From: Chlamydomonas sphaeroides
Taxonomy: Eukaryota > Chlorophyta > Chlorophyceae > Chlamydomonadales > Chlamydomonadaceae
Direction: 5' to 3'
Assembly: GCA_001662425.1 (NCBI GenBank)
Contig: BDDC01000466.1
Coordinates: 4,448-41,356, forward strand
DNA length: 36,909 nt
The notes beneath the pieces were generated by a model, which saw only the letters and a program-made list of their open reading frames with translations, made no database searches and had not been told where the DNA came from. Both the position numbers and the translations under genes were made by a program. Positions 1-12,117 of the stretch are shown one piece after another; the stretch's first letter is position 1, and every line of letters starts with the position of its first letter.

Positions 1-2
1 CC

Positions 3-100
3 TTTCTCTCCACGTCTGGTCCGGCAAGCGGTGAGGACTGCCCGCTGGGCTGCAACGCCGCCGCCACCAGTGGAGCAGCCAGTGGCAACACCGCCGCCGC

Positions 101-133
<33 letters not shown>

Positions 134-461
134 TGCAGCCGCAGCCGCCTGTGGCGGCTGTGGGGGCTGCCAGCACGAGCAGCGGTGGCCTGCGGTGGTG
201 GTTGTGCCCGGGGTCCGGGGCAGCAGTAGAAGCAGCAGCCCACCCGCGGCCGACGTCAGCCTGCGCACCCATGAGTCAGCGGCGGCGGCGGCGGCGGTTG
301 CCGCTGTTGGGGGCGCGGCAGGCCTGCGGCCTCGACCTTGCCGTGTCGCTTCCTCCTCCGGCGATGGCGACAGGCCCGGGGGTTGCTTGGCGGTGGCGCT
401 GGCGGCGATGCGCCGTGTGCTGCGGCGGGTGGGGGGCAGGGCAGCAGCAGCCAAGCGCTGA
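3..461 (+). CDS. Possible 3' terminal exon of an alanine-rich protein (partial)
   Basis: One frame is open from base 3 to a TGA at 459-461 and is cut by the left edge. The translation is about 152 residues. It has a cysteine-containing start (GEDCPLGCNAAATSG), then an Ala tract from a GCA repeat, a CGGCGGC segment, and an Arg/Ala-rich end. No domain is recognised. Low-complexity Ala/Gly/Ser tracts like this are common in volvocine terminal exons, but GC-rich repeats also give long chance frames. I see no TGTAA signal downstream. A parallel frame that would read the tract as polyglutamine is broken by a TAG at 112-114. Treat as a weak call. Confidence 0.3.
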
Positions 462-1195
462 TAGTATACAAGGGGGGAGGGAAGGGAAGGGGTTGGCTGC
501 TTCATTCAGGCGTACGTGTGTGCAGGCCGGAAGCCGGTTGCTTGGGGATGTGCTAGCTATTGTGCATGGAAGTAGAATGGAATCATGAACCTGTGGCTGG
601 CCCATGGATGTGTGGCCGGTGCGGGAAGATGGGTAGCGGGGCAGCAGGCTAGCTCGCTGTGGCTTGGGGCGACTGTGCTGTGCGAGTGTGTGTCATGCGG
701 GTGGTGCGTGTGTGTGACATGTACCGACTGGATGTGTGTGCATGTGGAACTGTGGAGGCAGCGCTGGCATGATCTATGTGGTCTATCGAGCGGGCGACGT
801 ACCCGCACGCTTCAGGCCGAGTAAGCGCTAGCCAGGCGCGCAGGCGGCAGCAGCAGGCTGCATGCATGCTGCCGCAGGCGAGGCAGGGAGTGGGCGCATG
901 CTATGCGCGCGACGTCGGGCCGCCGATGATGATGCCATGCGTGGATGCCGCAGTTCATTCATTCATACATACCATGTCGCTCACGCGATTTGGTGGTGAA
1001 GAATCCGAGCGGCGATCGGCTACCTTCGCTCGCACATCAAGCGAGCCAGCCAGCAGGAGGAAGGCCTGCTTGGGCGGCAGTTGTAGCAGTTGGCGGATGC
1101 ATGTATGTATGCACCCTGCTCCGAGCAGGGCCCAGGTAGGGCGGCGGACGGACCCGCGGTGGCTGCCTGTGCCACACGGCGGGGTCGCATGACTG

Positions 1196-1231
1196 GCCGG
1201 AGTAGCCGGACTAGCCGGACTAGCCGGACTA
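1196..1231. repeat. 9-bp tandem repeat, four copies
   Basis: The unit GCCGGACTA occurs four times in a row. The first copy reads GCCGGAGTA. It lies in the intergenic region. Confidence 0.9.
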
Positions 1232-1436
1232 CGTTTCTCGTGTTGCTTTGTGGAAGGCTCGGACAGATAAACGGTGGACGGGGTGCGGTGGGCGGGGCGG
1301 CAGGGCGCTCGCTCGGCACCTGGCACCGGCTGGTGATTGCGTGCTCCTGCGTTCAGCTGTCACGTGCGTTGAGCTGTTGCTTGTGGCGTTAGCGGTTATG
1401 GGACACGGCCTCGGCTCGCTGGGCTGGGATGTGGCG

Positions 1437-1572
1437 TGCATGGGCCGTGCGTGGGCCGCATGGGCCGCATGAGCCATGCGTGGGCCGCATGGGCCGCATG
1501 GGCCATGCGTGGGCCGCATGGGCCGCATGGGCCATGCGTGGGCCGTGCGTGGGCCGTGCGTGGGCCGCATGG
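1437..1572. repeat. 29-bp tandem repeat built from a GGGCCGCAT sub-unit
   Basis: Two identical 29-bp units start at 1473 and 1502. A diverged unit precedes them (1444-1472) and a partly rearranged copy follows. Each unit holds a GCCATGCGT block plus two GGGCCGCAT blocks, so there is a nested 9-10 bp period. The units are contiguous with no spacers, so this is a minisatellite and not a CRISPR array. Confidence 0.9.
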
Positions 1573-4217
1573 GTGCCCGCGCGCCGGCCGGCCGCCGCAG
1601 GAGCTGTCTAGTGGGCAGTGTGCGTGAGGTCGTGGCCGGCGGGTTGGCAGCAAGCGGCAACAGCGGCTGATTGTGCATCGCGCCAGCGGCCTTCATTCGC
1701 TGCAGACGCAGGCTAGGCACGAGGCCGGCGACGGTATGAAGAAAGCGATCGGCGAGGCCGCGCGCCGCCGCCGGCAGCAGCCAGCCATGCGCGCGCCTGA
1801 TGACGGTCGGTGCTGCGGTGCGTGCTAGCGTCATCAGCGGTCGGTCGTTGCGTGCGTGACATCCCTCAGCTGCGCGGGCAGCTTGAGCGGCGGCGGCGCA
1901 CGTGCGCCGAAAACATTGTTGTCGGGGTGGTAGGTGCCATCCATGTCGAGTACTGTCTGTAGTGCGTGGAGCGAACGCTTGCCGAATGCGTGCGCGCGCT
2001 GGCAATGTACCTGGCTGCATCGTTGCAGCGAGCGCGGCGTGTGTTTCGATTCTGCGAGCGTTGGGTGCGTGCGTGCTTTGCGCTGGGCAGCCGCGGTGGG
2101 CGGTGCCCAGCCATGCACCGCCCCTGCGCTGCTGGAGCGGCATGTATGGCCTACATGGCGGGGGGCGAGCAATGGCGTGGGTGCGTGTGTGGGCGAAGGA
2201 GCTCGCTGCTGAGGTAGGGGGGAGGCGATGAGGTAGGGCTGAGTGGCTTGGGCGCTGCGGCGGCGTTGCATACGCTGATAGATGGCGGGTGGGGTGAGCA
2301 CGGGCGGGGTGTGGGGCGGGACGGGGCGGGGCGGGGCAGCATGTACAGCAGGCGCACGTGCGTGACGGCGGATGATCGCCATGCGCGGGTGGGTGCTGGC
2401 GGGGGACCGTGGCGGCACGGTGGGGGCCGCCGGGGCCGTCGGGGTTCGAGAGCCATTGCCGGGCGACGCATCGATGTCGTACGTGAGTTGATTGTGCGCT
2501 TCCCCTGCTGGCTCGCTCGCTCGCTCGCTCACTCGCATAGGTGAAGTGGAGATGGCTCATGGCTCACGGAGTCTGGTGAAGCATGCGGGCCGCGGCCCAC
2601 CTCGGCCCGGGTCGAGCGAGCACGCATGCATTGCAAGAGGCAGGGCCGTGCCGTACGCTGCTGGCACGCCGCGCGTCATTCGCACGTGTGTTGCAATTGC
2701 GCTTGCTTCCATCTGCTCGCCACACACTACCTGCCCTCATGCATGGATGTATGATGCACGATGCATGGGCCGGTCGCAACGCTGGCGCGTGCGGCCGTCG
2801 GCCCGCGGTGGATGGATGGAGGTCGGGGCCTCGGCTGCTGGCTCCGTTGCGTGCTTGCTTACTTGCCTGGGTCAACTATCGAACAAACGGGCAGGACCAC
2901 ATGGGGCGCGAGCATCATGTGGGCTCGCCTGCTCGCGATCGTAGCGACACAGTATATATGTAGGTATGAGACTTGCATGTACATGCGACGCTGGGGCCGC
3001 GGCGGCTGCGGCTCGCAGGCGGCAGTTGTTGTAGCTCTCTGATGCATGGCGCTCGCAGTCGGCGCCCTGCGTTGCTTGCTAGCCGGTGGATGGCTCAAGG
3101 CGTAGACTGGAGGGAGGGGGGTCGGGCCGCCATCCGGGCGCACCGCTGAGGCCGGCGGCGTGCGCAGGGTCCGGCTGCCGATCCGTACCATCCGTAACAT
3201 CCGTAACATGACCGTAGTTACACACACAGCGCCACCGCAGCGAGCTTGTGTCCGCCCTGCCTTGCATGGCGTGCCGGGGCCGCACGTATGCAACGAGCCT
3301 GCTCGCTGTAGAGGCGAGCTAGCGGGGCCACCTTCGCCGGAGCAAATAAACGTGCATGCTACAGCGGCGCGGCGCTGCCGGCCAGCCTGGCTGGCCTGCT
3401 GCCTTGCTGGGCTGCCATGCGCGCGTGCGTGTGACGCCCTGCTGGCGCGCTCTGCTGCTGCAGTTGCAGTGATGAGGTGTGGGGGCAGGGCCAGCGCGGT
3501 GCGGGGCAAGGATCCGTCCCCGCCTGGGGACCTGGCAGGGCAGCTGGGCAACCTCCATGCGTGCACTTCCCCCATGCCAACCAAAACACCATTTCGATAA
3601 ATCCACGTTTTCGCAGGTTACAAATATTCCTACTTTGACTTCTAGCTTATCATATACCATTGCATGTAGGGCCGGCCGGCCGACGCGCTCATTGCGTTCC
3701 AGCCGCCTACCCGGACCTCGCTCACGCTCCCGGCCCGCAGCCCTGCAGCGAGGCACAAGGTCGGAAGGTGGCAGAGGCGGCGACCAAGAAAGGTACTCCC
3801 AGCCTAACCCCAGCCCCGAAGCAAGCCGCGGGGCGCGTAATACACGCTGGACGATATCGTACGACATGGCACACGCTGTACGACATCGTACGACAGGCAG
3901 GCCGCTGCGGCCCCTGCGCCGCCCGCCACTGGGTCAGTAGATAGGCCACCCGGACTGCAGCCGCGCGCGACTGCGATGCTGGGCCCCTCCCGGGGTCGCT
4001 CGATGCGCCCCATGCGGGCGGGCGCTGGCTGCTGCCGGCACACACGCGGGCGATACCGCCGGAGGCTGCGCAGCCGGAGCAGTCGTGCGTCGCTCGGCCA
4101 CCACAGGGGGGAGCAGCTAGCTGCTGAGATGGTTTGGGGTGGGCGGCGCCGTTGCCGGGGCATCCAGCCCCCGTCGACTCCAGCGGCCGCGACGCAGGCG
4201 CCGTCACTGCAGGGGCG

Positions 4218-4258
4218 CTGACTTCCACGCTGGTTCAACAGTGAAAGGGCGCTGTGGG
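4218..4258. repeat. Dispersed repeat, copy A (partner at 34015-34055)
   Basis: The first 19 bases (CTGACTTCCACGCTGGTTC) are identical to the start of the copy at 34015, and most of the next 22 also match. It is bracketed by an 8-bp direct repeat GGGCGCTG at 4213-4220 and 4247-4254. The element type is not recognised; it may be a fragment of a small non-autonomous transposon. Confidence 0.65.
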
Positions 4259-4370
4259 CAAGGACAGTGCTTCATGCGGCACAGAAGCAGCTAGCACAGC
4301 ACGGCTGGAATTTCACACCGGTGGCCTGCATAAACACCACAGCGCCAAACAAGCACCAACATGAATCCAA

Positions 4371-4375
4371 TTACA
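4371..4375 (-). promoter_or_regulatory. Candidate TGTAA poly(A) signal for the choice-of-anchor L gene
   Basis: TTACA on the plus strand reads TGTAA on the minus strand. It is the first such signal I find downstream of the stop at 5630, which would imply a 3' UTR of about 1.25 kb. A 3' UTR that long leaves open that the gene ends further left than 5630. Confidence 0.3.
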
Positions 4376-5282
4376 GCAATACCGTTAATAACGACAGCTA
4401 GCGGCCACGCAGGGGCGCCGAAGGTACGTGCACCCCGCGTACGGCCCTCCACCAGCGGACCCCTGCAAGCGAGGTCGGCTGTCCTAAAGCACGTGCGGAC
4501 GTCCATTGTCGGATGTGCCGCGTTCCTAGGCTATATGTACAACTCGCCCTCGTTCAGACGTGGCCAGCATAATCGCGTGCAATCCGGGGCCACGTGTCAC
4601 ACACAGAGGAGCGCATAGCATAGATCGCAAGTCTGCGACGCATGCGAGCTGGATGTTGCTGTCAAGCTAAGTTCACCGGCCGTTGGACCGGCCGTGCCGG
4701 CGATGGCTCCCTCCTCCATACCGGAGGCTAACACGCGTGTCAAAACACAAGCCTGCCGCCAACCTCGTACTTTCCGCTGGCGGGACCCCAGAGACACAGG
4801 AGCTCACGTCACGCACGGGCGCAGTGGCCTGCTAGCGGCTCCGGCAGTCCGGCTGCCGTCTAGCGGACCAGCAACGAACGGGGCCCCGCAAGGGCGCACG
4901 GTGAGCGCCGCGTGCCCTCCGGCAGCCCAAGACGACCGCGCCGCTCAAACAGCCAACAAGTCGTTGGGTGTGCGTACGGGTGCGTACGTGTGTATCGACA
5001 CGTCGTGTCAACGCGTCGTGTGCACATGAAGTGTCACGCCGGTGCCATGCCATGCCCGCTACGCGCGCGTGTAGCTGCGGCCCTCCTCCAACCATGGCTT
5101 CATTCATAGCACGCCATAGGTACATGCAAACCCCACAAACCCACCACACGAACGAGGGCCTTGCCAGCCGCAGCTGCGAGCCGCCGACGCCACCTACGCC
5201 ACCTACGCCATTGCCACGGCGCCCGGGGTAAACGCGCTGCGGGCCAAACAGGTGGGGCCCTGCCCCTCGCCAGCTCGCTCGC

Positions 5283-5428
5283 TCAGCGCGCAGCCCAGCC
5301 GCCGCCTCTCAGCTGCTTGCAGCCAAGCATGCGAGGCCCTGCATTGCCGGCCACCGCCGCATGCGTCCTGGGCTTGTCCACGTCCTTGTCCTTGTAGTCG
5401 GTGGGGATCACGGCATTCTCAAAGTTGA
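5283..5428 (-). other. Orphan coding-like segment downstream of the choice-of-anchor L gene
   Basis: A minus-strand frame reads VNFENAVIPTDYKDKDVDK and continues to a TGA at 5283. Its codons carry the C/G third positions typical of the exons in this window. A possible acceptor (CTCTTAG) sits just upstream, at 5429-5435. It cannot be joined in frame to the last proline-rich exon, which reaches TAA at 5632-5630. It may be a terminal exon reached by another splice, an exon of another gene, or a relic. A GTGGCC donor-like site lies after THAA. No family is recognised. Confidence 0.4.
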
Positions 5429-5629
5429 CTAAGAGTCGGCAGGGGCCGGGTAAGGTGGCCGCGGCGGCCCCCTCCGCCCCCGGCCAGCCAGCCAGCCGCG
5501 CCGCTCGCTGCTCCTCCCATCCGATCCTCAGGTGCATACACGGGGCAGAGCAGCCTGCGGCGTAGCTCCTGCGCCCCGGGGGTCCGTTCGGCCGCGACGC
5601 GCGGTGCTGCCAGCAGGGCGGCCTCCGCC

Positions 5630-8600
5630 TTAGACCGGCGCCGGCGGCGACGGCTTGGGCGGCCGGGGCGGCGGCTTGGGAGGGGCAGGCGGCTTGGGCG
5701 GCTGCGGGGCGGGCGGCAGCCGGGGAACGGGGGGCATTCAGGGTCCGCTTGCTAGCTGGCTGGCTTGGTTGGTTGGTGGTTGGTTGGTGGCAGTCCAGCG
5801 GCAGGCTTGTGTGTCGCCTCAACTGCGTCACCGCCCAGTGGGCGCACCGCATCGCCCAACGCGTGTGTTCAGAATTAGGTAACATGAGCACGACTTAACG
5901 CGTGTGTGTGCAAGGCGCGGCTGCCGGCTGCCGGACGACTTCTTGTGACTTTGAGCATGCACACGGTAGCTAGCTAGGTAGTATCCACAACCGCTTGTAG
6001 CACTTGAGTGCGGGCAGCAGCCAATGCACACGTGCAGAGCTTCCCGCGCCGGTCGGTCGGCCGACGGACCTCTGCCCCGGCGGCGCTCACCTTCGGCGGC
6101 GATGGCGGGCTCGACGGCGGCGAGGGGCTGGGCGGGGAGGGGCTGGGCGGCGACATAGGCCTGGGCGGCGGCGAGGGCTTGGGCGGCTTGGGCGGCTGCG
6201 GCGGCTGCGGCGGCAGAGGGGGCGACGGCAGATGGGCCTGGCGTTACGGTCCGGAGGCTGGTGTCTGGACCGCAAGCAAGAGCGCTCCGGCGGGCGGCTC
6301 AAGGCGGTTAGGTGACATGCACAACATTCACGCCAGCGTAACGTGTGGATGTTTTGTCATCACAAGGTCTGGTCGACTGCTTGTTACATGGCTTTCGAGG
6401 TTCGCCGGTCGACGGCAAAAGGTACGGTGCCTCGCCCCGGCAGCGGCGCTCACCTTGGGCGGCGATGGGGGCTTGGGCGGCGACGGGGGGCTGGGCGGCG
6501 GGCGAGGGCTGGGCGGGGAGGGGCTGGGCGGCGGCGAGGGCTTGGGCGGCTGCGGAGGGGGGAGGGGGGGTGACAGGGCGGCGGCGGAGCGAGGGTGCGT
6601 GTTGTGGACGGTATGTGGCAGGCTGACGTGGCAGCGCCATGGACAGGATGATGATGAGGGTTACCACATACATGTAATCATATGTGTATGCCGTCGTCAT
6701 GGGATAGGTTCGTGCCAGCAGCAGGTCATAGCGATTGTAAGACCAGGGTCGATCCCTCAGTCGGCCCCCCGCCCTCCGTCCGTTCCGCACCTTGGGAGGC
6801 GCCGGCGGCTTGGGCGGCTTGGGAGGCGCCGGCGGGCTGGGCGGCGGTGCTGGCGGCGGCGGCAAAGGCACGGGCGGCGGCGGCGAAGGCGCGGGCGGCG
6901 CAGGGGAGGGCGAGGACGGGCACTCCTGCGGGTGGACGGGGGCCCAGGCGAACATGTGTGGGGGCCGGGGAGCGAGCGAGGCTGGGCTGCAGCTAGCCAG
7001 CACGCGTCCCAAGAGCATGGCTCGCCTCCGCCGCCCGCACGCCCGCTGACCCCAGCGCCCCCGATTAACTCCCGCGCCTGAGCAAGCAATGGTGTGTCGT
7101 ACGGTAAGCACAAGACACGTACGTGTACGGCATGCTCAATCTACATGACTGATGCCGTGCGTATGCACGCACCACTGAAAACTTCGTGGTCCAGGCGTCG
7201 TCGTCAAAGTCCTCGTCATTGATGAACACACTCAGGACCAGCACGTAAAACACGTCCTTGCTGATCTTGCCGCCCGCCAGCAGCGCGGGGGCGTCCAGCA
7301 GTGTGGCCGCGACGCCCGTGGCGGGCGCCGCCGACTGGAAGGTGGCGAGCGTGACGTTGGAGTCCTCCGACTCGCGGATGTACCACACCAGCTTACGAGT
7401 GGCGCCGGGGCCGCCGAAACTGGCCTTGGCCTGCGCGGGCGAGCGGGGCATGTGGCCGGCATTGCAAACCGGTTGGCAAAGTGAGGGTGCTTCAGGCAGA
7501 TCGCCATCAGGGTGAGGCGGGGACATGGCCGGCTGGTGATGAGGGAGGGGGCCATCCAGGTGGCACGCTACGCCCAAAGGATGGTAAACATGCATGCCGT
7601 GAGGAGCAGGTTGCTGTAGGTGTGCGTGTTTGTTGTTTGGTGCAAGCAAGGGGCAGCCGGCAGCAAGCAAGCGGGCGCGTGAGCATGCCTGCCTGTGCGA
7701 GGGGCTTGGTGGCGTCCAGCAGCACCGTGGCTCCACACCAGAGCGTGAAGGGCTGCGGAGGGAGGAGCAGCAGGGCCAGGGGTAGTGAGGGCAGGCGGAG
7801 GGCAGCGGCAGGGGTAGGGGCCGGGGAGCGTCGCACTTGCGCCGCGACCTCGGAAGACCAGTCAGCACCGTACACAGCAGCGCCAACAGGCAGGCAGGCC
7901 TGCAGGCCAAGCAAGGCCCACCCACGCAACTACGTGCTGCAATGTAACGAACGCAGCCCCGCAGGGGGCGGGGGGCGCGCGCCTAGCTAGGACGCTGGCC
8001 TCACGCAAGCGAGCATGTTGCTTGTGCAGCAGGCTCTGGCAAGTCTGGCAGGCAGCAGGCTGGTGGCGTGCGAAGGCTGATGCAGTGCAAAGCCGAGGCC
8101 GCTGCTGGCTACTGTTGCTGGCTCGCACCTCGGGGCTGGTCAGGCCGTCAAAAACGATGCTCTTTGGGGGGCTCGATGCCATGACCGGGCACGCCATGAC
8201 CTGCAAAGGGCGGATTGGAGGTGGCGGCGACCATCGGATCCACGTCAGCTGACGCAGCATGGAGTTGGTTGCTGAGGGGTGCAGCTGCCGCAGCTCCGCC
8301 AGCTGTGCAACCCCAGAGCCGCTGGAGCAGGAGGACGGAGGACCGCGGATGGACGTCCGAGCGACATCAAGTGGCCCGGCACATACAGACAAGACGGAGT
8401 AGGAGGGCGGAGGACGACGGACGTCCGGCAGCAGGTAGTGGCCCGGCACAATGTGGACGCACCTGCAAGAAGGTCTCGCTGTCGCTGACCATGCCGTCGC
8501 CATCGTCCCACAGGTTGCTGTTGCTGACCTCGAGCCGGATCTGGACGCACACAGGGCGGCGGCGGCAGGGCGTGAGGCATGGCGTCAATGCATGTCCGAA

Positions 8601-11600
8601 CGAACATAAAGCTGACGGAGTGTGGCCGCAGTGATGCCGTGTGTCAAGAGGTGAGGTAGCGCTAGCTGTGATCGCGTTACACTGCTGGACGTTTAGCTGT
8701 ATGTGCTGTAATAAATACATACAGGACGCACGACGCACGACGACACACCACGCGTGTTTATTTGCTAGTGGTTTGCCAGCAGTACTTCCCACGCACCTTG
8801 TACTTCTTCATGGCCAGACCCTGCCCAAGCTGCGCCGAGGTGTAGGAGATGGTCTTGACGGTGGGCGCCGGCGCGGGCAGGTAGCCGCTGGGGTTGGGCT
8901 GCTTCACCACGCGGTACGACACGGGGCTGTCGCCGCCGCTGCTGCCGTCGTTGAGGGGGTCGAACATCGCCCTGCGCCGCCCCGGGGCAGGAGGGTAAGC
9001 AAGGAGGATGGGCCGACAGCAGCATGTGTATGTGTCGACAAGGGCCAGCGCTGTGCGTGGCACAGGAGGGAAAGTAGTGTGCAAACTGCCGGATCCCAGC
9101 TAGGCTGGGTCATAAATGCAAATAATTACATATCATTACTCAGTTTACGCGTGCGTCAGCGAGCTCTCCCCACCATATGTAGTAGATGAAGGGGCAGCTT
9201 TCGGGCTTGTCATTGCAGTTGGCTGACAGGAAGGCCCACGCCGCGTCGTCAATGTTGTCGCCGTTGATCGTCAGGGTGCCCTGCGCGCCGGCAGCGCAAT
9301 GCATTCAATTCAGCAGATGCTAGGCGCTCATTAACTACATTATTAAATGGTCAATTCGAGCAAGTCCTATATGTATGCGTACATCAACCGACTAGCGAAA
9401 TGGTGCTATGTGTCCTTAGCTAGCAAGCAGAGGAAGCAGAAAGCGTCAACCCACGTACGTACATTACACGGCACGACGATGGCGCCGCCAGCCGGGATGC
9501 CGATGATGGGTCCGCCGCCGGGATTCAGCTTGGCTGGCGGCGGAGGCTTGGCCAGCGGCGGCGGCGGCTTGGTGGCTGCGGCTACGGTGGTGCAGACCGA
9601 GGTAGGGGCCGCGCCGCACACCGCGGGGACAGTGAGGCTGCGGGAAGGGGACGCACGCACGGGACCACCGGGGGGAGGCGGAAGGGATAGATAAGGGGCT
9701 GGTGGTTCAGGTTTGAGCGTTGGTTCGTGGGAATTGCAAGCGTCGGGGGCCGAGAGGGAGGCTGCGAGCAATGGCGGGGCACCGCAAGCACAACAGGAGT
9801 CTATCTGGAACATAGAACACATCAACACCGAGTTGGAAAGCAACAAACCGACAAGCAAATACTGAAATACATGCAATGTGGTCTACGGCATCTATGTATG
9901 TGCCTCTTTCTCCTGACGTGACATGTGTGGAAATACAATTATTCTAGAAATAAGCATGTGAAAAATGGATGCGAACGAACGAACGACAGGGCGCGTATCA
10001 CATGCCTGGTGAAGTCATCGTCCGACACGTCCGAGTCGTCCGTCACTGACAGCCGCACTGTGTAGGTGTAGCCGGCGGCCAGGGTCTTGAAGTCGACCTG
10101 TGAAACGTGGGGCCCAGGGAACAAGGATGCATAGGGGCGGGGCGGCGAGTTCACCGCACATGCATGCGTGTAGACATGCAGGCGGGCGTGTTGTGCCTTG
10201 TGCCCTCTATTTTTTCAGGGCTTACATGCATGCTGCCGCTCGGGTTGACAGCGTGCGTGCATTTTATACAAACAACAATCAACGTGCGGATCACTGCCAG
10301 GATATCCGTCGACATGTGTGTAGATGCATGCTCACCGTGGGCTTGACGCCGCTCAGCTTGACGGTGTGCACGCAGGAGGAGCTGGGGCCGGTGGCGATGG
10401 TGGCGGTCAGCGTCCAGGCGTAGGCAAGCGTGGTCTGCGGCGGCATGGGCGCAAAGGCATGTATGTGTATAGTCAGGTTTGACGGGATACGGTAGCTCAC
10501 AAAGGGGCTTTGTATTATATTTGTTGTAGTTTTATAAGTATAAGTATGGAGTCCACATACACGTGAGGCTACAACACTACCGATTTGTTTCACTCATCAC
10601 TTCGCGCACTTCCTTACCGCGTTGTCGTCGTCGTCCTTGGTGGCCGAGCCGTCCAGGGTCGCGATGCTGCTGGTGCAGCTGAGCGCGGCGGGCGGCGCCG
10701 CCACGGTCGCGTTGGCCTGGGGCTGCTGGTCCACCAGCAGCGTCTCGCCGCCGATCCACACCCACGAGTCCAGGATCTGCGGCGGGCATCAATGGAGGAA
10801 TGCATTTATTCATCACCAGTTACATCACAAGCACGGAAAATCATGTCAGATCTATGATATATTATACTTCAATTTCAAATAACATCCGTGTCGTCATTTC
10901 ACAATGTGAAAAGACTACATACGGATTTCATTGAAAATCTGCGTGCGTTCCGTGCATTGCGACAAACGGACACGCCATCCATATCGTAGAACATGTATGC
11001 ATGTGTTGCCAGATACTGCCCTGGCAAGGCGCGGCAGCAGAGGACGTACGCTGGCCCCGACTCCACGCACCCACCTGGTCCTTTGCTTACCTGCATACAT
11101 ATATGCTCTGTTTGACACACGATTCATATATCATAACAACATCATGATCAGCACGCAGTATATAATGAGCATACATCCCGCCGGGCCCACCTGGTCGCCC
11201 GCGTCAGCAATGGCCAGCTTGAAGTGATACGTGGTGTTGGCGACGACCTGATTACATACAGCCACGGCGGCAGCAGCACATAAAAGCACGCCCCTCTCGT
11301 CCATCAAGCAAGCCAGCCAGCCACGAAACGCGCGCACAACACCCACCAACGCCCCTGGCCGCCCCAGATGCATGCCACACCCATGCGCCATGCGTGGCCT
11401 GCTAAGCCTGCATACATGCCTCGGATGGATCGTACCTGGTAGCCCTGCGTGTTGAGAAGCTGCGTGTAGCCATCGGCCTGCGGCATTAGTTGCGTGCACA
11501 ACCAACGAATCAACCAAACAATCAACAAAGCTTTGCTTAATAATAATCAAGCAACCAACCAAACAAGGAAGCAAGGATACAGCGATACGGTACATGTCGA

Positions 11601-12048
11601 GCCGCAAAAGTGCTGAGGAGGGCATGGCGTAATTATGCAATATGCAATGCCGGTATGTATGTGTGGACGGTGTGCATGTGCAGCCGCACGTGTGTTACAC
11701 AAAGTCGCACCTCGATGAGCTTGAGCGGGTTCACGACGCCCTTGCGGTTGTTGATGTACAGGTTGGCGTTAGAGCCGGGGTGGACGTTGTTGATCGACAC
11801 CTGGTGTGTTTGGGCGGGGGGCGGACGGCGGAGGGCAGTGGATCAACACATGAAACAAAAAGATGTATGTACTTGACAATCTGATTTGCTATTGAGCTTA
11901 GGGTACGTGCCCATCGACCCACGCACACACGAATAAATAATCGCGCAAGGCAACTCATCTCATATCATGATATGATATCCTATCCTATCTTATAACATAC
12001 TGTATTACGTATAATCATATCACAACTAACATACTATATATGCCATTA

Positions 12049-12117
<69 letters not shown>

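Larger units (their letters stand above)
462..5629. other. Repeat-rich intergenic region
   Basis: No multi-exon gene can be assembled across these 5.2 kb. Open frames on both strands are long only because the DNA is GC-rich; they show no domain and inconsistent codon use. The region holds tandem repeats at 1196-1231 and 1437-1572, a CTCG run near 2513-2530, short iterations of CGTACGACAT near 3855-3895 and of CGCCACCTA at 5188-5210, many GCATGC-like motifs, half of a dispersed repeat pair (4218-4258), and a coding-like stretch at 5283-5428. The 3' UTR of the minus-strand gene ending at 5630 must lie in its right-hand part. Confidence 0.6.

Noticed and set aside
1437..1572. CRISPR-like array
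   Set aside because: The repeats are contiguous with no unique spacers, and the window is eukaryotic.
2440..2456. tRNA B-box-like sequence GGTTCGAGAGCC
   Set aside because: The spacing of the conserved bases is off by one, and no acceptor stem or A box was found around it.
1229..2560. 443-codon open frame on the minus strand in the left intergenic region
   Set aside because: Its His/Pro/Arg/Ala composition follows from GC-rich and repeat DNA, it reads through the 29-bp minisatellite, and no domain or splice pattern supports it.
3319..3867. 182-codon minus-strand frame starting MSYDIVQRV
   Set aside because: Its start lies in a local CGTACGACAT iteration, and the rest shows no domain or coding-type codon pattern.
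5373..5400. DYKDKDVDK resembling an epitope tag
   Set aside because: It differs from the FLAG tag and sits in native-looking sequence with normal codon use; chance similarity, not vector.
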